From assembly GCA_001598975.1 (NCBI GenBank), contig BBXU01002952.1, positions 1-16,769 on the forward strand: DNA of 16,769 nt. The letters run 5' to 3'. Origin of the DNA: Parachlorella kessleri. Its lineage: Eukaryota > Chlorophyta > Trebouxiophyceae > Chlorellales > Chlorellaceae. The translations under genes and the position numbers were made by a program. Below are positions 1 to 8,078 of the stretch, in pieces (position 1 is the first letter of the stretch; each line of letters opens with the position of its first letter). A model generated the notes under the pieces. The model ran no database searches. It saw only the letters and a program-made list of their open reading frames with translations, and was not told where the DNA came from.

Positions 1-28
1 TCGGCAGGCGGCGCTCCTGGAAGTTTCT

Positions 29-91
29 GTGCTGGGATGGCCTTAGGACTGGAGCACAAGAGGTGGCTCCAAGCCCACTTGGCTCCTTCTT
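29..91 (+). pseudogene. Ghost copy of the exon that starts at 146
   Basis: Bases 43-90 align without a gap to 167-214, offset 124. Translated, LGLEHKRWLQAHLAPS matches the real LDLECKMWLKLRLAPL at 9 of 16 residues. The frame is open here and starts with an ATG at 37. It sits in the intron upstream of the first visible exon. Confidence 0.75.
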
Positions 92-145
92 CACACATGC
101 TCCCTTCTACATGGTCCCCCGCATCTGATCCCCTGCTACCCGCAG

Positions 146-3100
146 GTCCCGGTGCTGGTATCCGACCTGGATCTGGAGTGCAAGATGTGGCTCAAGCTGC
201 GCCTGGCGCCTCTGCCCCCCTACATCGGCGCCGTCAGCCTGGGCTTCCTCAGCCCCCCCATGATCAAGGTCCAGCTCAGCCCCTATGGGAAGGTCCAGCT
301 GATGCGCATCCCAATCATACAGGCAAGTTCATGTGGCCGTGGTTGGTGGGAACAAGGCCGGTTGTGCGGCTTAGTGGGTGGGAACAAGGCCGGTTGTGCG
401 GCTTGGTTGGTGGGAACAAGGCCGCTTGTGCGGCTTGGTTGGTGGGAACAAGGCCAGTTGTGCGGCTTAGTTGGTGGGAACCAGGCTGGTTGTGGTGTCG
501 AGCCGCAGAGTTTGCGATGCACATTCAGGGATGCTACCAGCGGGGACCGGTTGAATGCTGCGTGGCTCCGCGCTTTGCTCTTGAGGGTCAGGGTTTACTT
601 GTGAACTGTAGCGTAGTCACATCATGAGTCTCAGATACCACTCACGGTCACAGGCTTGCGCTGACCGGCCCTGCATCGGACTCCTCACCACTGCTGGGCG
701 CGTTCGGAACTCTCTGCACAGCCCTAAACTGTTTTTGTCATGCTTGCTATGTCTGGCACCTGTACCTGTCGTGAACGAACCTCCAGTGCCCTTCCATTAC
801 TCAATTCTAGGGTTAGGTTTAGGGTTGTTTACCTGAGGCCTTCGCTCCTGCAGTTCTCAAAACTTCCTGTGCTGCCTCCTTCCCAGCTAGAAGCCTCCCG
901 TGCCACCTCCACCGCGTCGTTGTACATTTGAAGGTTGAGTGTGCCTTACACCGCCCGTCTCCGCCTGTGCAGGCCTTCCTGCGCAAGTTCTTCACCGTGC
1001 AGCTGCCGGGCCTGATCGTGCTGCCCAAGCGCCTGGACATCAACATTCCCCCCTCCACCACCGCGGTGGCCGAGGCGGCGATCGGCCGCGACGCGGTCAT
1101 GCGCGCAGTGGCCTCCGCCGTGCTGCAGGTGTGCGCTACGCTGTGTTGTGCTGTGCTGTGCTCTGATGTGGCTTGTGTGGTGCCTTCCAGCGGAAGGCTG
1201 CCTTGGCAAGAGAGGCGGGCTGAAGCTCCTCCCTGTGCCGTGTGCCGTGTACTGCTGGATCCCTGTTTCTGTTGGTGTGCTTCTGGCCCTGGGGCGTCAC
1301 TGCACCACTGTTTGTTGTGCTGTTGTCTGGCGGCCCACTCTGCCATGGACGCTATTATGGCACCTGCTCATTAGGCACAGGGCTCAAGGGCGCGCTCCCC
1401 TGCAGCTTGCATGGACGCTCACGCAGCTCTTCAGTTCCTCCCAAAGCAAGAGGCAGACAGGCACGGACCCTACACATCCAGAATATCCCCTAGGCTCACG
1501 CGAGTCTTTGCTTGGCTGGTTGTTTCCATGGCAGGCGGACGCGCTGGAGCATGCTCTGATGGCTGCGCTTCCCTTAGGCCCCCAGGGCGCGGCTGGAGGC
1601 GTGTCCCTGCCAGAGTCCTTCCGAGGGGAGCTTTCGGTAGGTCATAAGCTGTCGCCGGGGGAGGGGAGGGGGAGGAGGGGTGTTGGCATGGCTTGGTTGC
1701 CTTGTGGAGGTTTGGTCAGTGGGGCCGGGTGGCTTCTGATGCAGTTTTTCCAATCCCAACGCTCGCCCCAGAATCACGGCTGCCTTGGGGACTCTAGTGT
1801 GCTGGCTCTTAGCTCTTGTGTCACACTGACATTGTTCTGCTTAGCTGTCTCTTAATCTCTATCACCTCTAGGTGACCCTCCCGGGGGGGACAAGTCTGTG
1901 TGTTTGGGGCTGTGCATATAGCCATGGTTAGTGAACACTTTATTCTGCCATCAAGCCTGGAGTATCCTAAGGACCAAAGCAGCAAAACTCTTTTCCTTGC
2001 CATTCAACCCCTGACCGTCCTGCCCCTTCTGCCACATGTCGCTGGGCTAACCAGGCCGCGCAAAGCATGCGCGACGTGGGTGCTACGCCTGCTGTGCCCT
2101 GCTTGCTGCAGGTGACCCTCCATGAGGCTAAGGAGCTGCCCGTCTGGGGCTTCCCCTGGCAGTCCAACCCCTACTGCCGCATGTCGCTGGGCAACCAGGC
2201 CGTGCAAAGCAGGCGTGACGTGGACACCAGCCACAAGGGCCGCCACCGGGAGCCGGTGTGGAACCAGGAGTTCCAGTTCCTTGTGGAGGACCCGGCCACA
2301 CAGGTGGGGTGGGGTGGGGTCTAAATGGGTGGGAGGGAAGTGGGCTTAGGGAGGGTGCGAGTCAGCAGTGCGGCAGGAGGAGGGGTGCATGACACCGTGA
2401 GGATGGGTGCGTGACACTGTGAGGAATGCTGCCTTGGTTGGAACGCAATATGTCTTCCCAGGGCAACATGATAGCCGGCGTGTGGCGATGCTCTGCTGAG
2501 CAGCCCACCGACCTAGCGCACATAGCATGCACGCAAGCACAAGCGGCTCACTACTGCTCCTGCCCCTTTGCCCACGCCTGCAGTCTCCGGTGGTGAGGTT
2601 GACGACTAACTCATGACTATGGAGAATCCAGTTGGTCACATAAGCATCATCCCCCCCTCCCCGTCTTGCTTCCCCGCACTTCTGCAGACGCTGGGTTGGT
2701 AAGGTTGATGACTAACTCATGACCGATGTAGAACGATGTGATCACTGGAGTAATCCCCCTCCACCCCCCTTTTGCTTCCCCGCTATGCAGACGCTGGAGA
2801 TCTGGGTGCGTGACTCTCCCGTGACCGGCCGGCGCGAGGTGGGCTACGCGACCTTCCCGCTGCGCACCCTACCCCAGGAGGGCACCCTGGACTTGTGGCT
2901 GCCAGTGGAGAGTAGCATGCCAGGTAGGTAGATCAACAACAGAAATTATGGCCAAAGAGGGTGCCGAGGGTGGAGGGGAGGCGGCCGTGCGTGGCATTGC
3001 ATGATTACCACCTGTACAGGACAGCATGCCCAGCAGGGGGTGCCTGCCGAGGCGATAGTGTGCCAGGGTGGCGGTAGTGTTTTGGCGCCCACTGATGACA

Positions 3101-6100
3101 TGAGATCCCGGACAGATTTCCCGCAGGAGTGTGGAATCCCTGCGGGCAGGCTTGACAAGTGCATGTCCTGTCCTGTGTGACTTGCCATCTATACGTAGCT
3201 GTCAGAGAGATTGCCACTTGTCAGCCTGCCGGTCAGCCCCACGGGTTTAGCCCCTCAGCCACAGGCCTTATGTGTGGGGCGTCTCCCCTGAGTCAACTGG
3301 CATTGTTGGGAAGCCGTTGTGTTGCGTAGGCCAGCCCCAACCAGGGCACGACCCCCCCGGACCCCAGCCACAAATTCTCCAATGGTGTGTCATGCCGTGA
3401 GTCACCTGACGGGAGGTCAAATTGCTGCTCACCCCCCGCAGGCGATCCCAACCAGGGCATGATCCACCTGGGCCTCAGCTACAAGTCCTTTGCGGACGAC
3501 GAGGGAGACTCCGGCTACCGCGAGGCCCAGGCCTTTGCCAAGATTATGCAGGAGCAGGCGCAGGTAGGCGGACGGGCAGGCAGCGTCGCGACGTGGTGGC
3601 GTGATGTCAGGGTTGGCTTGGGTTGGTTGGCCGGGGGTGGGTGGGTGCTTCTGATGGCATGTGATGGTCTGGGGCCCCTGGCAAGGTTCTGAGGAGCAGA
3701 TGGTGCAGGTTTCCAGTGTGCCATGCGATACCCTCGTACCGTGCACCGGCAGGTTTGGGACTGGTTTAGGGTGTGCGAGTGCTGATGGGGGAGCAGGGCT
3801 GTGGCGCTAATGTTGGCCTCCAAGATGTAGGGGGTGCATCAGAAGCACGCCTGTGTGTCTTCAGTGCCTGCAGGCTTCTTCTACATAGGTTTGTCTCCAT
3901 GATCATGGAAAGTGCTATCCAACCAGCCCTACCGTCTGCAACCTTGTATCTTAGAGTCGCCATTCTGCCCTACCATGTGCAGGGTATTGTGGATGTCAAG
4001 AGCGCCGCGGATGCGTCCTCGCGCGCGGCGGTTGCCGCCTCTGCTGCCGCCACCGCCGTGGCGGTCACCAAGGCCGCAGCAGCCCGGGCCGCCACCCGAC
4101 TGGCAAAGACGGCGTCCCGTGGCAGGCGGGCGTCAGGCAGTGATGGGGAGGGCAGCGAGGGATCTGCAGCATCAGGATCAGATAGCGAAGGATCAGATTC
4201 TGATTCCAACGGATCTAATGGCAGCAGCCAGCCGCCCGCAGCGTCCTCGGACTCGGAGGGCACACAGGCAGCTGCTGCCAAGGAGGGTTCCAAGGGGGCT
4301 AGTGGCAGCGGCAGCAAGGATGGCGAGGGGCAAGGTACTGCCAGCGGGACCAACGGTGCCACAAACGGCACCCCTGCCATGGGTGGTGTGGACCTGGGGA
4401 CCCTTGCCAAGGCCATCACGCAGACCCTGGAGAAGGCGACCCTGGAGGAGCAGCAGCAGCTGGACAGGAAGCGAGCAGCAGAGGGCAACGGCAACGGCAG
4501 CGGCAGCGGCAAGGAGGCGTCGTCAGGCGCGGGGGCAGGGGCAGGCGTGGGGGCGGACGCTGGCAGGGACGGTGACGCCAATGGCGCCGGGCCGAAGGCA
4601 GAGACTGACTCTGCTGCGCTGGCGAGGCTGCAGGTTTGTGTGACTGGGAGGCCGTGAGGGGGTGTTGGTGCCCTGGCTGGTTTAGTCATGTGCATAGGCG
4701 CTTGTTGGGCTGTGAGGTTACACCAAGGGGTGCGCTCAGTAAGTGGCAAGTGGGGCTTGCAGTACAGTCTTGGACGGCTGTCTGCATGCATGGTCATGAC
4801 GTGCTGGCAGTAAGTTTGACTGTCAAAGAGCTGTAGCCTGTGGCCTTGCCGTGGGCTCTACAGCATCACTTGCCATTCCTTCCCAAAGGAGAATCGCTTG
4901 TGGAGAGGGTTGTGCTCTGGGGCAGGGATTTTTCCCGTTTTTTTTGTGGTTGGAAGGAGCCTCGGGTGATAAGAAGCAGCTCCAAACTGAGTGCTTTGAA
5001 GGAGATCACCAGCGCTATGCACGACATGAAGCTGGAGGTGGACCAGCTGGTCTACACGCCCAAGCGCCACAAGATCCACGACGGACGGCTTCCGCCGGAA
5101 GAAGCTGCAGCAGGCGCAGCGGCCGAGCCGCCGCCCAACCCCTCCGAGCTCTTCAAGGCTGCCTCGGAAATTGCTGGTGGGCGGCCTGCTCGGATGGCTG
5201 CCGAGACTCTGCTTGGAAGGGTTTGACGGTGCCGGGTCAAGGCTTCCAAGGCTGACTGAGAAATCTGCAGGAGGCCCGCTTGCTCCCTCTCAACTGTGTT
5301 TCTGGTTCTTAGTGGCCCTGACCTTATTGTTTCCAACCAGGTACAGCATTGCCTGCTCCCATCGGAGTGCCGTCCCTGCTCTTCTCCAATCATCCAAAGC
5401 AGCTCTCCTCCCGGCTGTGCTGCCATTTGCTGATGAACCTACCGTTGTGTGGTCCCTATCTGCAGAGAGCGCAGTGGCGGTGGCCGGCGCCGCGGCAGTG
5501 GCTGCCGCTCCAGCGGTGGACGACCTCGCGGCGGTGCCGAGCGGCACCGACGTGCGCGCGGTGGGCGCGGGCGTCGCGCCGCGGCAGAAGTGGGACCCTG
5601 ACGCGGAGCCGGCCTCCGAAGAGGAGCGTGAGAAGTACAAGGTGGAGAAGATGGAGAAGGCAGTGAAGAAGGCAGTGGATGCCAAGGCCACAGAGGCCGC
5701 TCAGAAGGTCACTGCCCTAGAGTTGGGCGCGGGACTCGACGAGGTGGAAGGGGAGGCAGTGGCGGTGGTGGCGCAGCGGCCGGACGGCTGGCGGCAGCGG
5801 CTGGCCGCCTGGGGCGCCGGGCTGAACAGCGGCGGCAAGAGCACAAAGACCAAGGGCAGGGGCCAGGCCGACGACAAGAAGGCCAAAAAAGCAGAGGAGA
5901 AGGCGAGGGACAAGGCGGTGGCGGATGCCGCGGCGCAGGAGGCAGTGGCGGGGCTGCCCGAGCCCATCGGTGAGTGGCTGGCTGGGATAGTCCACGCAGC
6001 GAGGAGGTCCCTGAAGGACTTTCCAGTTGTTGGCGGCGTGTGTTTAAAGGGTGTAGGGCCAGGCAGGGCAGCTGCCTCCTATGGCATGTGGGTGCGCCAG

Positions 6101-6972
6101 TGTAGTGACATGGCCTCTCTGAAGCGCTGCGCGGCAGGAACTGGGTTCGAGTAGATTCCCCACTCCCAAACCTTGTGTGCACTCTGTACAAATATAATTT
6201 TTGATTGGGGCATGGCAGTTGGTGGGATCAAGGCTCGTTCGGCGCCCACTGTGCGCCGTCCTGGCCGTGACAATGCGGGGCTGCGGGGCCTTTGCCAGAC
6301 TGGCGCCTGTTAGGTGATGTGCTCAGTTCTTTGCTTGTCCTGGCCCATACACCCGCTCCACTTCGTCTGTGTTTGCAGCTGCTGTGGAGCTTGCAGACGG
6401 CCCTGATGGCCCTGTCAGCAATGTGGTGTTGCCGCCCGACTTGCCGCTGGATGTGATCGCGGAGGAGGTGCAGCGAGGCTGGAAGAACAAGGAGGTGCAT
6501 GTGGAAGGCCTGCTCAAGAAGGTAGGTGCTGTCGTGGATAGGCGAGTCGAGCTGGGGTGGGTCATGGGGCGAGCTGTGGTGGTGGAGGAAGGGCAGCATC
6601 CCTGTGAGAACAGGGAGGTGTGTGGTGTGGGCTGTGGAGGCAGCTGTCAGCCACAGTAGCAATGTCTCCCGTTTCGCCCCAGGGTTGGTGCGTGCAGTTC
6701 GGGCTGGTGGTCCCGCCTACGCGTCATATGCCTTGCTGCCCAGGGAGGCGGGGTGGAAGGAGCGTTGAACCACTAGTGCTGGCGGGCGGTGCGGGCGATT
6801 TCATTGTGGGAAGTATGTACAGTGAAGTCCCACTCTGGCTGCGTGCCTGCAGGCAATGGAGGAGCGACAGAAAGAGGGAGAAGGGCGCTGGCTGGTGGTG
6901 CTTACCGTCACGTCGGGAGCCTGTGCGGTGCTGCTGTCCATCGTTCTGTATCGCATGATGCACATGCAGTAA
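146..6972 (+). CDS. SMP and C2 domain lipid-binding membrane protein, 5' partial
   Basis: Exons by eye: 146-322, 973-1128, 1535-1636, 2112-2303, 2791-2923, 3442-3563, 3983-4633, 5002-5176 (possibly from 4957), 5466-5969, 6379-6521, 6853-6972; all phases agree and give 824 residues to the TAA. Residues 1-140 read as an SMP lipid-transfer domain (LKLRLAPLPPYIG, FTVQLPGLIVLPKRLDI). Residues about 142-265 form one C2 domain (GELSVTLHEAKELP, SNPYCRMSLGNQ, EPVWNQEFQF, LEIWVRD). Residues 295-511 are Ala-rich then acidic Ser/Asp/Gly linker, followed by Lys/Glu/Ala coiled-coil stretches. Residues about 798-821 are a hydrophobic segment ending in RMMHMQ, so the tail is probably membrane-inserted. Plant NTMC2/synaptotagmin and extended synaptotagmin proteins share SMP-C2 order and tether ER to other membranes; the exact subtype is inference. 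The usual N-terminal anchor would lie upstream of the window. The first intron of the list uses a GC donor. The start of the exon near 5002 is uncertain. Confidence 0.82.
323..328 (+). other. GC-type 5' splice donor (CAG|GCAAGT)
   Basis: The SMP reading frame needs a phase 0 cut after CAG at 322 to join GCC at 973 (IPIIQ|AFLRKFF). No GT in the right phase is present; GCAAGT is the classic GC donor sequence. The next possible GT (at 329) would break the frame. Confidence 0.75.
342..497 (+). repeat. 32-bp minisatellite, five copies
   Basis: GGTGGGAACAAGGCCGGTTG and a following TGCGGCTTGGTT recur with exact 32-bp spacing (AAC at 351, 383, 415, 447, 479). The last copy is the most diverged. It lies just after a GC splice donor in the intron 323-972. 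Confidence 0.92.
808..826 (+). repeat. Short plant-type telomere-like tract
   Basis: TAGGGTTAGGTTTAGGGTT contains about two and a half degenerate TTTAGGG units inside the intron 323-972. It is too short to be a telomere; it could be an interstitial scar or a telo-box-like element. Confidence 0.5.
836..919 (+). pseudogene. Ghost copy of the exon that starts at 973
   Basis: AGGCCTTC at 836 equals the acceptor plus exon start at 971. Further matches are AGTTCT, GTGCTGCC and CCACCTCCACCGCG, with small gaps. The ghost keeps the pattern KLP..VLPP..LEA....TSTA against QLPGLIVLPKRLDI....STTA in the exon. Confidence 0.62.
1345..1405 (+). pseudogene. Ghost copy of the exon that starts at 1535
   Basis: Bases 1351-1382 (GCTATTATGGCACC... 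TTAGGCACAGGG) align with 1553-1586 (GCTCTGATGGCTGC... TTAGGCCCCCAGGG). Translation gives DAIMAPAH then a stop, then AQG, against HALMAALPLGPQG in the exon. Short and diverged. Confidence 0.5.
1657..1680 (+). repeat. G-rich tract, G-quadruplex type
   Basis: Four G runs of 4-5 separated by one to four bases lie 20 bp past the donor at 1637. A second, looser G-rich run follows the donor at 2304. Both are on the transcribed sense strand. Confidence 0.6.
1870..2079 (+). pseudogene. Ghost copy of the C2 exon that starts at 2112, interrupted
   Basis: TAGGTGACCCTCC at 1868 repeats the acceptor and start of the real exon (CAGGTGACCCTCC at 2109). Bases 2036-2079 match 2181-2223 in 40 of 44 columns: three substitutions and one inserted T that creates a TAA stop and a frameshift. 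About 100 extra bases separate the two matching blocks compared with the real exon. Confidence 0.88.
2596..2697 (+). repeat. Tandem duplicate of an intron end including its 3' splice site
   Basis: AGGTTGACGACTAACTCATGAC at 2596 recurs as AGGTTGATGACTAACTCATGAC at 2703. Both copies go on through a C-rich tract and TTGCTTCCCCGC to an acceptor followed by ACGCTGG. The second acceptor (exon start 2791) is used by the gene; the first (TTCTGCAG ending 2687) is a decoy whose exon part diverges after seven bases. Confidence 0.85.
3329..3378 (+). pseudogene. Ghost copy of the exon that starts at 3442
   Basis: Bases 3331-3377 align without gaps to 3442-3488, offset 111, at 34 of 47 positions. The core CCCAACCAGGGCA is identical, and an AG precedes the ghost just as it does the exon. 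Confidence 0.8.
3815..3850 (+). pseudogene. Ghost copy of the exon that starts at 3983
   Basis: The twelve codons here read GLQDVGGASEAR against GIVDVKSAADAS at the exon start, with five identities plus L/I and E/D pairs, offset 168. The frame is open from here through the real acceptor. DNA identity is low. Confidence 0.5.
4783..4812 (+). pseudogene. Ghost copy of the exon near 5002
   Basis: GCATGCATGGTCATGACGTG then CTGG at 4784-4806 aligns with CTATGCACGACATGAAG then CTGG at 5014-5034, with small gaps. Both read ...MH.. at the start. Short match, so moderate support. Confidence 0.42.
5363..5440 (+). pseudogene. Ghost copy of the exon that starts at 5466
   Basis: Translated, RSAVPALLQSSKAALLPAV recalls the real ESAVAVAGAAAVAAAPAV, offset about 102. 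Much of the similarity is alanine, so chance or composition is possible, but SAV and PAV fall at matching distances. Confidence 0.5.
6211..6285 (+). pseudogene. Ghost copy of the exon that starts at 6379
   Basis: GGCAGTTGGTGGGA at 6214 parallels TGCAGCTGCTGTGGA at the real acceptor (6374), and GTGACAATGCGGGGCTGCGG near 6267 parallels GTCAGCAATGTGGTGTTGCC near 6415. The copy preserves an AG at the acceptor position. Confidence 0.55.
6745..6797 (+). pseudogene. Ghost copy of the last exon of the SMP/C2 gene (starts 6853)
   Basis: GAGGCGGGGTGGAAGGAGCG parallels CAGGCAATGGAGGAGCG at the exon start, and GCTGGCGGGCGGTGCGGGCG at 6778 parallels GCTGGCTGGTGGTGCTTACCG in the exon. Offset about 106; AG kept before the copy. 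Confidence 0.55.
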
Positions 6973-8078
6973 GCCTGCCTACATTCTTCGGCAAGCCCTT
7001 TGGGGCCGCCGGCCGTACTGACTGACAGAGGCGCTTTTGGAAGTAGGTGTTGGTGTCAGCAGTGTCTGGTGTCAGCAGTGCTGGCACAGGGATGCAGCTG
7101 ATATTGGCTGTTGAAGGAACCGACGATATGGATCCTATGTCCAGGACAGCAGTGGGAGGGTTTTGGCGCATGCTCGACCCCAGTGTCTGGTGCTGAACTG
7201 CGATCTTATGGCGTGCCCAATCAAAGGCGGCCTCTTGTGCTGCTCCTCATCAGGCGTTCTTATTTTCTTCTTTTCAAACATGCCTATGGCGTTGCGGTAG
7301 TGGGTGCAACCGTTTCCGGCATTGAAATACACCTTCCTTGCCCTCCTTATGGGGCGCTCGTCTTGTATTGTAGGGTTATCTGCATATATTCTGATGCTGC
7401 CCAGGCAAACTGCCTGAACTTTATGATGCTGGGTGTGCAGCCACTGCCTTTGGCTTTCAGGGGGATCTTTAGTGAGCTTTGCGGGGTAGAGCAGTCACGG
7501 TGTAGGTCGTACATCATGTGTTGATCACAAGCTGTAGCCATGCCAGTCGAATGTGTATCCATTATGCCTTATGGTGGGGCAAGTCCAATTTATGCTCTGT
7601 GGGCAATGCAGCATCTGCTATGGCAGGGCAGTTAGTCATCAGCAACGTAATTTGCATGCCTGATTTGCCTGCAGGTCCCGTCAGGGCTTGTCATTAATAT
7701 TTTTCCTGGAACACAGAGAATTGTGGGTCAGCCTGGACGGCACAACCTGCACGTCGTACCGTTTAGGGACCGTCCTTGGACAGCTAACGTACGTAGCCCC
7801 TTCTGCAGTCCATCAACTGCCTGGTTTTTGATCAGTGCCGCAACGCTATGTGACGAGATTGGCTGTCAAACGCGAGCAAAGTGGACTCTCTGCAGGTATC
7901 TTTCAGTGGTTGCAACAACATCAGAAACCAAGCACATGGCTCGCTTGACATCGGATATCATTAGCTTGTACTCCACACCTGGGGCACAGGAGCAGTTTTT
8001 CGTGAGGGCCAGGCTGATGCCACATATTGCACGTTGTGTAGGGTGGCCACCCCAGCAGCACCTCAGGTCTGCGGCGCT
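6973..8078. other. Spacer between the SMP/C2 gene and the USP gene
   Basis: Lower GC than the coding exons. It should hold the 3' UTR of the first gene and promoter and 5' UTR of the second. I found no TGTAA signal and no open frame with coding character; the longer open frames lack family resemblance. A 14-bp direct repeat, TGGTGTCAGCAGTG, occurs at 7051 and 7067. An acceptor-like CCTGCAG near 7675 could belong to a 5' UTR intron. Confidence 0.5.

Noticed and set aside
1140..1190. TGTGCTGTGC low-complexity run
   Set aside because: Simple-sequence stretch after a donor, no further structure.
3970..4797. Long minus-strand open frame of 275 codons
   Set aside because: It is the antisense shadow of the Ala/Ser-rich linker exon, a common effect of GC-rich codon bias.
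6130..6165. GGGTTCGAGTAGATTCCCC, resembling a tRNA T arm
   Set aside because: No cloverleaf could be built around it; inside an intron and probably chance.
5701..6191. Several minus-strand open frames rich in Pro/Arg/Ala
   Set aside because: Antisense of the Lys/Glu/Ala coiled-coil exon; no independent coding sign.
7111..7524. Open frame of 137 codons in the spacer
   Set aside because: Composition is erratic, no family resemblance, no splice or promoter context; probably chance.
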